Assembly: GCA_030150135.1 (NCBI GenBank)
Contig: JASLGO010000019.1
Span: forward strand, 1-17,418
DNA from: Aquirhabdus sp.
Lineage (GTDB): Bacteria > Pseudomonadota > Gammaproteobacteria > Pseudomonadales > Moraxellaceae
Length of the DNA: 17,418 nucleotides
Reading direction: 5' to 3'
The translations under genes were made by a program, and so were the position numbers. The stretch's first letter is position 1. The number at the start of each line of letters is the position of its first letter. Shown here one piece after another: positions 7,791-14,326 of the stretch. Under the pieces are notes generated by a model. The model ran no database searches and had not been told where the DNA came from. It worked only from the letters and a program-made list of their open reading frames with translations.

Positions 7791-8888
7791 TATTCGTCCT
7801 CTTTTCATCCCACATGCTAACCAGAACAAGTTCTCACCATGAGCTAACCATGGTTGGGAGCTCTTATCATTTTTTATATCTTCATGAACTTTATTAGGTT
7901 TACTATCAAATTTATATTCTAGCCAAGCCAAAACATTCGAAGCTATTGATTCCGATAAGTGTTCAACAATAATATCTTCGTCTACCAAGTCCGAAATACT
8001 CTTGGTCAAAAAGCCGTTTTTATTTAATAACTCTATACTTTCATTCCAAAACTGCCTTGACTTCATGCAGGTAATCTTCTTTATATCAAAAAAGGTTATA
8101 CCTTTCTTCAAATCAGTGTACTTAAAAATATTTTTATCGATATTCTCGTATATGTTCTCCAACTTTAAGAAATTAGCTTTAGTTTTAGGATCATTATGAA
8201 AATTCAGAACCTGATTTATAAAGAAATGGGGCAAATCATTTTCCATTTCTCTACCAATTGTGTGAAAAAAATAACAAGGAAAATTTGATATAAAACTTAT
8301 TCTCCCACACTCTTTTGTTACCCCACCTAACTCAGAACTTAAGCTCAACTTATCACTATCACAAAAACAGACAAGTACTTTATCCTTTGCGTTAATTTTT
8401 GTCTGAATAACAAATTGAATATTAGCCCCTCCACCATTTGATGGTGTTACTAATGTACTAAAGTTCCTTAGGTTTTCATTTAACATTTTATAATGTTTAA
8501 TTGATTCTATCAAAAGTTTAGCATCATCCTCATCTTCCGCTACAATCTCAAGACCTGCTAATTTACCATAAGAAATTTCACTTAAAGGTAGAATCCAGCC
8601 TTTTTCTTTTTTTTCATTGGTACCAGACAGACCCGAAATAAATATCTTGTTTGCAATACTATCAAATAAGGAATAATGTTCACGATTAAAACTTATAATT
8701 TGTTTCAACTTACTTATAGTTACGTCACCAAGACTTTTATTATCTAATATAAATTTAAAAGTTTTATAAGATGCATCAACAATATTATATCCTTCATAAG
8801 CTGTATTAATTAGATTTTCAATAGAACTAACAACTTCAACTCTAGAAAAGTCAAGATCAACTATATTATCCATCAAATATATATACAT
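7788..8888 (-). CDS. Unrecognised protein with TOPRIM-like motifs, cassette effector candidate
   Basis: I do not recognise the family of this 366-residue soluble protein. The middle carries a TOPRIM-like order of motifs: LEIVAEDEDDAKLL (113-126), where Glu118 and Asp122 match the family E-G-x-x-D pattern with Asp in place of Gly; a glycine turn NGGGANI (151-157); and a hydrophobic strand ending in the acidic pair Asp177-Ser-Asp179 (VLVCFCDSDK). Such residues bind metal in OLD-family nucleases, primases and topoisomerases. About 110 residues precede the motifs and 180 follow, the end containing SQPWLAHGENLFWLACG. No membrane segment or signal peptide was seen. The ATG at 8888 lies 20 bases after the ATPase gene; an in-frame ATG five codons later is possible, and neither has a clear ribosome-binding site. 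Inferred role: nuclease effector governed by the ATPase. The TOPRIM assignment is by eye. Confidence 0.8.
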   Translation of the reverse strand: MYIYLMDNIVDLDFSRVEVVSSIENLINTAYEGYNIVDASYKTFKFILDNKSLGDVTISKLKQIISFNREHYSLFDSIANKIFISGLSGTNEKKEKGWILPLSEISYGKLAGLEIVAEDEDDAKLLIESIKHYKMLNENLRNFSTLVTPSNGGGANIQFVIQTKINAKDKVLVCFCDSDKLSLSSELGGVTKECGRISFISNFPCYFFHTIGREMENDLPHFFINQVLNFHNDPKTKANFLKLENIYENIDKNIFKYTDLKKGITFFDIKKITCMKSRQFWNESIELLNKNGFLTKSISDLVDEDIIVEHLSESIASNVLAWLEYKFDSKPNKVHEDIKNDKSSQPWLAHGENLFWLACGMKRGRI

Positions 8889-8908
8889 TTACTATTACTT
8901 AAAAGTGA

Positions 8909-10471
8909 TTATGGATGAAAAAAACCAATAGGCCAATTTAATAAACGACCATCATCATCAAAAGCTGCCTGACGAATATGCGTCTCTCCATCATTTTCCT
9001 CAAAAATCAGTATTTGAATATCTTCTTTATCTATTCTACTTTCTTTATCTTCAACTAATTCGCCAAATCTATATATGAGATGAGGACTATGTGTTTCTAT
9101 AATTAAACTCAATTTTTCTTTGTCTATAATTTTTTCTATTACATCTGCAATTTTAGCTTGATAAGCAGGATGTAGATGTAATTCAGGTTGTTCCACGATA
9201 AAATAATCACCTGACCCACGACCAAAAAATGGAAAATTATTTGATCTATTTATTCTTTTCTTGTCATTACAATCCCACAACTGAATTATAAATGGAAGAA
9301 TTTGTGAATATCCAACCCCTAAATCAGCTATATTAGTTTCTTCTTTTAGAGCAGGCGTTTTTATTGTTAAAGCTAAATGCCCACTCTCTCGACGGACATT
9401 AAGTTCAATATTAAAGCTTTCCATTAACAAACTAGTCAAACTATTCTTTTCAGCCTGACTTAAACTATCTAAAAACATTGCAATATTCGATCCTTTCGAA
9501 TCAATCTCGTTAATTGCTAACTCTTGTCTTCTATAATACCTTTGTGCAGTTGCACGCAATGGTTCTAAATATCTTACTCGACTAAATATAGCAGCCAAAT
9601 TTTCATCAATGATAGGAATCAAAGATTCATATACATAAAGATAGTAAAAATCTACAACCTCTCGAAATTGAGTACTTTTCAAATCCATTTTTTTAATTTT
9701 TTTTGCCAAGCCAGAAATAATATCTTGATTTGATAAATAATCATGAATCTCAATAGAGCTAGAAAATGGGATATTTTTTATTAAAAGTTCAATAGTATCG
9801 TTTTTTACGTTATTACGACACAAATCTTTAATAACATTAAGCAGCATCTCCTCAAAAAAAGCTGCATGCCGAGTAAATTCAGCTTTTTTATCTTTAATTT
9901 TAAATGGCTTCAATAAAATAAAAAAAGGTAAGTATTTCCCTTGTCCAACCCTATAAGTCAACCCACGCTCTTTGAAGTAGTCTTTTGTAAAATCTTTACC
10001 ATCAATACTAATTTTTTCAAAATCTTGATTTGCATTTAAATCAACTATTATATTTTTATCGAACAAAGATAATTTCAATCTAGAAGCATAGCTTGATTTA
10101 TTATGCTCCTTCATCTGAAGTGTCATTTTTGCATCAATGTTTTGATTTAGAGATATATCTAAAAAATGATGAATATCTTGATCTATATCTAACCCAAATG
10201 AAAATTCAATATAGTTACTCTGTTCATTTTCTGCTGCATTTCTATTAATAGATGTGCTAAAGTCGCCATAATCAACAAGATTTCCATACCATAGAATTGG
10301 CCCTCTTGTCTCTTTCTCGCAACTTTGTTTTAGAAGTGGAAATGTACGTAAAAATGTACTTTTCCCAACGCTATTTTTTCCAACTAAAATTGTTATTGGT
10401 TTTATTTTAATATCACCTGTATCCCTTAAACTCCTCAAATTCTTTAAATTAATAGAATTGATTCTAAGCAT
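8909..10471 (-). CDS. ABC/SMC-type AAA ATPase with DUF3696-like C-terminus
   Basis: 520-residue cytoplasmic P-loop ATPase of the RecF/SMC-like group common in phage defence. It starts with the typical INLKNLRSLRDTGDIKIKPITILVG core. Walker A is G31-KNSV-G36-K37-S38-T39. An inserted, divergent middle (about 90-300) takes the place of a coiled coil. The signature-like LGVGYSQILP is at 384-393. The Walker B region is YFIVEQPELHLHP at 423-435, with Glu427 where Asp is usual, a common variant in this group. The switch histidine is His461 in IIETHSPHL. The end, DDDGRLLNWPIGFF (505-518), is the DUF3696 hallmark. The ATG at 10471 has a good AAAGGA ribosome-binding site. Same strand as the TOPRIM-like gene with a 20-base gap, so one operon. 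It lacks its own TOPRIM domain, unlike OLD or GajA. Inferred role: sensor or regulator of the partner. Confidence 0.9.
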   Translation of the reverse strand: MLRINSINLKNLRSLRDTGDIKIKPITILVGKNSVGKSTFLRTFPLLKQSCEKETRGPILWYGNLVDYGDFSTSINRNAAENEQSNYIEFSFGLDIDQDIHHFLDISLNQNIDAKMTLQMKEHNKSSYASRLKLSLFDKNIIVDLNANQDFEKISIDGKDFTKDYFKERGLTYRVGQGKYLPFFILLKPFKIKDKKAEFTRHAAFFEEMLLNVIKDLCRNNVKNDTIELLIKNIPFSSSIEIHDYLSNQDIISGLAKKIKKMDLKSTQFREVVDFYYLYVYESLIPIIDENLAAIFSRVRYLEPLRATAQRYYRRQELAINEIDSKGSNIAMFLDSLSQAEKNSLTSLLMESFNIELNVRRESGHLALTIKTPALKEETNIADLGVGYSQILPFIIQLWDCNDKKRINRSNNFPFFGRGSGDYFIVEQPELHLHPAYQAKIADVIEKIIDKEKLSLIIETHSPHLIYRFGELVEDKESRIDKEDIQILIFEENDGETHIRQAAFDDDGRLLNWPIGFFHP

Positions 10472-10496
10472 TTAATATTTCCTTTAAATTTTAAAT

Positions 10497-10525
10497 AAAA
10501 TACAATATCTTCATTAACATATCAA
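10497..10525 (-). promoter_or_regulatory. Candidate cassette promoter overlapping the def stop
   Basis: On the minus strand TTGATA (10520-10525), a 17-base spacer and TATTTT (10497-10502) form a plausible sigma-70 promoter (five and four of six consensus bases), about 25 bases before the ATPase start. The -35 lies within the last codons of def. No terminator separates def from the cassette, so read-through from def is also possible. Confidence 0.5.
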
Positions 10526-11014
10526 GGTATCAGTTATATATTTATCTACAAACAACACCCCATCCAAATGATCCACCTCATGCTGCACAATCCGCGCAGG
10601 AAAACCCTCATAACGGGTTTCAACCACTTCACCTTGTAAAGTTCGATAACGAACTTTCACCGCTTGCGATCGCTCAACCTGCCCGCGTTCATTCGGCACA
10701 CTCAGACACCCCTCCTCACCCAAACAAGTCTCTGGTGAAAACTCCAAAATCTCAGGATTCACCATCACCACCGCATCCATTTCTGGTGCATCGGGATAGC
10801 GTACATTAGGTCGTGAAGCCACAATTATCACGCGTTTAGAAACATAAACCTGCGGTGCTGCAATCCCAACGCCCTCACGCACGGACATCGTTGCCTGCAT
10901 GGCAGCAGCAAGTTGTTGTAACCAATCACTATCGAATTCGCTATCTGCCACAGATGCAGCTTTGAGTTTCAGAATTTCTTCACCCTGCTTTGCAACTGGT
11001 AAAATTGCACTCAT
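10514..11014 (-). CDS. def: Peptide deformylase
   Basis: Removes the N-formyl group from nascent proteins with a catalytic metal ion. The protein has 166 residues from the ATG at 11014. All three family motifs are present: GVGIAAPQ (48-55, motif I, usually GxGLAAxQ), EGCLS (101-105, motif II, Cys103 a metal ligand) and QHEVDH (144-149, motif III, with His145 and His149 as ligands and Glu146 catalytic). The frame extends one codon upstream to a GTG, but AAGG lies seven bases before the ATG and favours it. There is no fmt beside it, whereas the main def gene is usually next to fmt, so this is probably a second copy. The short tail ITDTLIC ends 42 bases before the ATPase gene; whether this C-terminus was altered by the insertion cannot be told here. 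Confidence 0.95.
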   Translation of the reverse strand: MSAILPVAKQGEEILKLKAASVADSEFDSDWLQQLAAAMQATMSVREGVGIAAPQVYVSKRVIIVASRPNVRYPDAPEMDAVVMVNPEILEFSPETCLGEEGCLSVPNERGQVERSQAVKVRYRTLQGEVVETRYEGFPARIVQHEVDHLDGVLFVDKYITDTLIC

Positions 11015-11063
11015 CACATCACCTTATTTTTTTAATCCAAAGAATTAGCATCATACCAAAAAC

Positions 11064-11090
11064 AAAAAACTCCCCTGATGGAGAGTTTTT
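11064..11090 (-). terminator. Intrinsic terminator after the DUF2505 gene
   Basis: The minus strand reads AAAAACTCTCC, loop ATCA, GGGGAGTTTTTT: a stem of about ten pairs with one mismatch followed by a T-run. It lies between the DUF2505 stop and the def start, which indicates that def has its own promoter. Confidence 0.8.
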
Positions 11091-11115
11091 CAATTCAACC
11101 TGAACTAGGCTTAAA

Positions 11116-11607
11116 TTAGAGATGTTTCTTTAACTCATCTTTAACAATATCAAGCTCTAACAGGCTAAATTTACGAATCTCACCTTCCGCATGTCTTTCC
11201 AACATACCCGCAATTAAAGGCACTTTGACTTTCACAGTCCAAGTCAATGTGAGATCAACTTTTTCACCATCACCCTTTACAGTACGCTCAGCTTTTGCTT
11301 CCAAAGGCAGATTTGCACCTAATTCTACGGTAGAAAATAAACTTTTTAGATTAGTTACATCAGTACGTTTCAAACGAAATGCATTTTTAAGAAGTTTCTT
11401 GGCAACATCTGGAATATTGACATCAAGATTATATTCACGGCGCATCGTATAAGTATCACCAGACACTCTCGATTCAAGAATTTCCAAGTTATCACCAGGA
11501 ATACGTCGACATACAGTTTCATGCAGCGCTGTATCCGCCGCTAGTTCTGTAAATCGCTCAATCGAAATACCGTGAATTGTTTCATTAATTGTAAATTGAT
11601 GTGCCAT
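11116..11607 (-). CDS. DUF2505 family protein (START/Bet v1-like)
   Basis: 163-residue protein that I recognise as DUF2505, a family thought to adopt the hydrophobic-pocket START/Bet v1-type fold; its function is not established. Supporting features are the polar start HQFTINETIHGISIERFTELAAD, the central alternating strands (ESRVSGDTYTMRREYNLDVNIPDVAKKLL), WTVKVKVPLIAGMLERHAEGEIRKF at about 122-146 as the long C-terminal strand-to-helix region, and a lysine-rich end. There is no signal peptide, so it is probably cytoplasmic. The ATG at 11607 is the natural start; the ribosome-binding site (AGCAGAAA) is weak. A terminator follows directly, and the nitroreductase gene diverges upstream, so it is a single-gene unit. 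Lipid binding is only a possibility. Confidence 0.8.
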   Translation of the reverse strand: MAHQFTINETIHGISIERFTELAADTALHETVCRRIPGDNLEILESRVSGDTYTMRREYNLDVNIPDVAKKLLKNAFRLKRTDVTNLKSLFSTVELGANLPLEAKAERTVKGDGEKVDLTLTWTVKVKVPLIAGMLERHAEGEIRKFSLLELDIVKDELKKHL

Positions 11608-11772
11608 AAAATTTCTGCTTCACTCTATTTGGGATTCAATAAATCGCGGGAAAGTATATCATTCTCGTTTAGTGAACATCGGTTGTCATTGTAAAAATAG
11701 ATGACTCGCTGGATTATTTCTTTTTATTGTCGTGATAGGGTTGTGATTTTATCATCATGCCTCCAGCTAATA

Positions 11773-11792
11773 TTGACACTATACATTGTCAA
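11773..11792. promoter_or_regulatory. Interrupted palindrome before the nitroreductase gene
   Basis: TTGACA (11773-11778) and TGTCAA (11787-11792) are perfect reverse complements separated by eight bases, 20 bases before the chosen start. The arrangement suits a dimeric repressor site close to the start of transcription. TTGACA is also a perfect -35 hexamer, but no matching -10 was found 16-18 bases downstream. Confidence 0.45.
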
Positions 11793-11812
11793 CAAATCTC
11801 AGGAACTACATC

Positions 11813-12604
11813 ATGAGTGACGTTCTAAGCAGCAAACCGCTAAACACCAAAACAATCATGGTCGATGGCAAACAACGTTATTATGAACCCGCACCAACCG
11901 ATATGAATGTTGAAGCATTCCGCCAAGTGGTCACCAGTCGTCGCTCTGTGCGTAAATTTACAAACAAATCGATTCCACAAGCCGTACTTGACGATTGCTT
12001 AGATATGGCAATGCTTGCACCTTGTTCGTCAGGCTTGCAACCTTGGGAATTCTATGTTGTTCGATCCAAAGATAAAAAAGCCAAACTTGTCAAAGCATGC
12101 ATGAGCCAATATGCCGCCAAGACCGCAGCAGAATTGATTGTTTGTGTCGCTCGAACTGATCGAATTGGCGACTATGCACAAAAAGTCCTTCATGACTGGC
12201 CAACTGCAAGCATTCCGCCCCTCGTCCGCCGTTACTATCAACTCATTCCCTACAACTACGCACCAGGCCCACTCAACAGCTTTGGCATGTTGAAAAAAGC
12301 TGCAGTTAAAGTCGGTGGATTAGTCACACCTCTCCCACGCGGTCCTTATACCAGTAAAGATTTAGAATTATGGGCAGCAAAAAGCACCGCTTTAGCCTGT
12401 GAAAACCTCGTATTGGCATTCCGCGCGCATGGCTTTGATACATGCATGATGGAAGGGTTTGATGGTGATCGTGTCAGCAAACTCCTCAAGCTACCTAGCT
12501 CCGCGATACCGATTATGGTGATTGGTGCGGGTGAACGCGCAGATGATGGTGTGTTCTTTCCACAGATTCGCTTTGATCGTAAGATGTTTATACACGAAGT
12601 CTGA
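11813..12604 (+). CDS. Nitroreductase family FMN oxidoreductase
   Basis: FMN-dependent enzyme of the nitroreductase/NAD(P)H oxidoreductase fold; the substrate is not predictable from sequence. The protein has 263 residues from the ATG at 11813, chosen over an in-frame TTG at 11786 because AGGA lies eight bases before the ATG. The N-terminal SRRSVRKF (42-49) is the usual FMN-phosphate-binding segment. APCSSGLQPWEFYVV (69-83) matches the family SxxNxQPW region. The C-terminal half has WAAKSTALACENLVLAFRAHGFDTCMMEGFD, the typical helix with a nearby cofactor contact, then PIMVIGAGERADDG. An insertion of about 40 residues (DYAQKV to PLPRGPY) makes it longer than minimal members such as NfsB. It stands alone between a divergent gene and a strong terminator. 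Quinone, nitro or flavin-linked reduction are all possible. Confidence 0.9.
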   Translation: MSDVLSSKPLNTKTIMVDGKQRYYEPAPTDMNVEAFRQVVTSRRSVRKFTNKSIPQAVLDDCLDMAMLAPCSSGLQPWEFYVVRSKDKKAKLVKACMSQYAAKTAAELIVCVARTDRIGDYAQKVLHDWPTASIPPLVRRYYQLIPYNYAPGPLNSFGMLKKAAVKVGGLVTPLPRGPYTSKDLELWAAKSTALACENLVLAFRAHGFDTCMMEGFDGDRVSKLLKLPSSAIPIMVIGAGERADDGVFFPQIRFDRKMFIHEV

Positions 12605-12621
12605 TCTTAAAAAACGATATC

Positions 12622-12658
12622 AAAAAAGGCGCATGAATCAAATCAATGCGCCTTTTTT
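12622..12658. terminator. Strong bidirectional terminator, nitroreductase/CDF
   Basis: A perfect 13-bp stem, AAAAAAGGCGCAT (12622-12634) with ATGCGCCTTTTTT (12646-12658), around an 11-base loop. A-runs and T-runs on the two sides let it serve the convergent genes on both strands. Confidence 0.95.
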
Positions 12659-12679
12659 ATCACTACTCTTTTAGAAAAT

Positions 12680-13624
12680 CTATGATGCAGATTGGTTTGA
12701 ATGATGATCCAAATCTGGACGCATATAAGGATCAACATGGGTCATCAGATTGAGCACTCGATGTCGTTGTAATACGCGTCTACGTGCTTCAACCGCAATA
12801 TGATGTCCTTCTTCAACCGTTAGCGTTGCCTCGACTTCGATATGCGCATCAACCAAAATCATATCGCCCATTTTACGGGTTCGTACGTCATGAATACCGC
12901 TCACGCCTTCTGTTTCTAACAGTGTTTTTGTAATCGCAGCAACTTCCTCTTCGTCAGCCGCTTTATCCATCAGATCATTGAGTGCTTCCCAACCAAACTC
13001 CCAGCCCATTTTCATGATCATCAGACCCACACACACTGCCGCAATTGGATCTAAAATCGGATAACCTGCTAGATTTCCAACGATACCCACACCCACTACC
13101 AATGAAGATGCCGCATCAGATCGCGCATGCCAAGCATTTGCAACCAACATGCTCGACTTCACACGTTTTGCAACAGCCAGCATATATCGGAACAATAACT
13201 CTTTAGAAACTAGCGCAAGTCCAGCAACCCACAACGCAATAATATGAACCTTTGCAATCGAATCTGGATGTTGAATTTTATTGAAAGCACTGAGCAACAT
13301 GCCAATCCCGACCAGCAATAAAATCAAACCCAGTATAAATGAGGCCGCATTTTCAAAACGCTGATGACCAAACTGATGATCTAAGTCAGCATCTTTTTTA
13401 CTATGATGGCTCGCAAATAAAACGATAAAGTCAGCAATCAAATCCGATAACGAATGAATCCCATCCGCAACCAAGCCCTGAGACTTAGAAAATAGACCTA
13501 GTAAGATTTGCAACGTCGATAACGTTAAATTAACAATGACACTGCACCAGGTGCTTCTGGACGTTGCTTTCGCACGCTCATCGACCAAATCACCATCATG
13601 TTCAACTTCATCAAAAAGCATCAT
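12680..13624 (-). CDS. Cation diffusion facilitator metal exporter
   Basis: Inner-membrane proton/metal antiporter of the CDF (FieF/YiiP) family, 314 residues from the ATG at 13624. An in-frame TTG at 13642 would add six residues; neither start has a strong ribosome-binding site. The membrane part (about 25-205) carries the transport site as two HxxxD pairs: His57-SLS-Asp61 in ADGIHSLSD (segment 2) and His166-ARS-Asp170 in NAWHARSD (segment 5). The FGH motif follows at 85-87. A cytoplasmic dimerisation domain (about 210-300) has the usual VSGIHDVRTRKMGDMILVDAHIEV. His-Asp-His-Asp at the site is typical of zinc transporters, while FieF itself has Asp-Asp-His-Asp, so zinc is the likeliest substrate, by inference. 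The end is His-rich (DLDHHSN). Confidence 0.93.
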   Translation of the reverse strand: MMLFDEVEHDGDLVDERAKATSRSTWCSVIVNLTLSTLQILLGLFSKSQGLVADGIHSLSDLIADFIVLFASHHSKKDADLDHQFGHQRFENAASFILGLILLLVGIGMLLSAFNKIQHPDSIAKVHIIALWVAGLALVSKELLFRYMLAVAKRVKSSMLVANAWHARSDAASSLVVGVGIVGNLAGYPILDPIAAVCVGLMIMKMGWEFGWEALNDLMDKAADEEEVAAITKTLLETEGVSGIHDVRTRKMGDMILVDAHIEVEATLTVEEGHHIAVEARRRVLQRHRVLNLMTHVDPYMRPDLDHHSNQSAS

Positions 13625-13751
13625 ATTTTGCGTACTCAACAACCATAGCGCTTTAATCCGCTATTCCAAAATGACTAAAACTAATATTTAAAAAGAGATG
13701 AACTTACAGAACTTTAGAATGTATCATCCGCATGCAATAAATTGACGACAC

Positions 13752-13778
13752 AAAAAAAACAGCTTCCGTAAAAGCTGT
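13752..13778 (-). terminator. Intrinsic terminator after the DksA-like gene
   Basis: On the minus strand ACAGCTT, loop TTACGG, AAGCTGT (arms 13772-13778 and 13759-13765) is followed by a run of eight T (13752-13759). It lies downstream of the zinc-finger gene and upstream of the CDF gene, separating their transcripts. Confidence 0.9.
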
Positions 13779-13829
13779 CGAATTATAACAAATGTGATGA
13801 CGGTAAATTAAAGTATCGACCAACTTCTT

Positions 13830-14162
13830 TTACACTGCATGCGTTTTGCATCGTGTCGCAAATGGCAAGGCTTCCAGCCGTCCAGCTTCAATCTCCTCGC
13901 CACATATTTCGCACACACCATATTTCCCTGCATCTAATCGTGCTAAAGCGCCTTTGACTTGATTCAACTCACCTTTTGCTGCCAGTTGCAAAGCCATTTG
14001 TTCATCATCACGTTCATGCAAGCTCCCCTGATCACTCCATTTATCATTATCTGGTGCATTACGCTCCACACGCTCAGCTTCTATTCGCGTTAGTCTCGTT
14101 TCTAATTCATGTTGTAACGCAACCAAATGCTGACGAGTCTTATCATGACTATGCATATTCAT
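13830..14162 (-). CDS. DksA/TraR-type zinc finger protein, CCCH variant
   Basis: 110-residue member of the DksA/TraR family, proteins that act through the RNA polymerase secondary channel or resemble those that do. An N-terminal helical, charged region (about 6-75, HLVALQHELETRLTRIE ... LAAKGELNQVKGALARLD) suits the coiled coil. The C-terminal finger has Cys84-EI-Cys87 and the family GEEIEAGRLEALPFATRC stretch, but the second pair is Cys105-KT-His108 instead of Cys-x2-Cys, which leaves a CCCH site. It is shorter than DksA (about 150 residues) and lacks DksA's long coiled coil, so it is nearer to the short DksA-like proteins (YbiI, TraR group). Start ATG at 14162, with AAGGA six bases upstream. 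It is a single-gene unit with its own terminator. Polymerase binding is not proven by the sequence. Confidence 0.88.
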   Translation of the reverse strand: MNMHSHDKTRQHLVALQHELETRLTRIEAERVERNAPDNDKWSDQGSLHERDDEQMALQLAAKGELNQVKGALARLDAGKYGVCEICGEEIEAGRLEALPFATRCKTHAV

Positions 14163-14273
14163 TACTAATCCTTGTTATGAATGATATTTTAGATCAATAA
14201 CATAGAAATCGATCCAATGTCTATAAAAATGCCCATCTCTTTCAAAATCTCACTCTAATATAACAAACAGACA

Positions 14274-14308
14274 TAAAAAAAATCATCCTACAAATGTGCA
14301 GGATGATT
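14274..14308 (-). terminator. Intrinsic terminator after the acyltransferase gene
   Basis: The minus strand reads AATCATCCT, a ten-base loop, AGGATGATT (arms 14300-14308 and 14281-14289), then a run of T. It begins 19 bases after the acyltransferase stop. Confidence 0.9.
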
Positions 14309-14326
14309 CCGATATCAATCGCTCAA

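Larger units (their letters stand above)
7752..10511 (-). other. AT-rich two-gene accessory cassette (candidate defence system)
   Basis: Between the stop of metH and the stop of def lie only two genes, both on the minus strand, with base composition visibly richer in A and T than everything around them (judged by eye, not counted) and with many AAA, ATA and TTA codons. Products: an ABC-type ATPase and a TOPRIM-like protein. Both housekeeping neighbours appear intact. No integrase, transposase, tRNA or clear flanking direct repeat was found, so how it arrived is unknown. Composition and content suggest horizontal gain. Confidence 0.7.

Noticed and set aside
7788..10471. Naming the cassette PARIS (AriA/AriB), Gabija, AbiL or Septu
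   Set aside because: The general ATPase plus nuclease plan fits, but the second protein does not look like DUF4435, HNH or UvrD, and the ATPase has a DUF3696-like end and no fused TOPRIM. A specific name would need a profile search.
7740..10530. Attachment-site direct repeats flanking the cassette
   Set aside because: Comparison of the two junctions showed only short AT-rich similarity expected by chance.
11786..11812. TTG start for the nitroreductase
   Set aside because: It lies inside the palindrome, and the ATG at 11813 has a well-placed AGGA.
13625..13642. TTG start for the CDF exporter
   Set aside because: It adds only six residues and has no better ribosome-binding site than the ATG, though it is not excluded.
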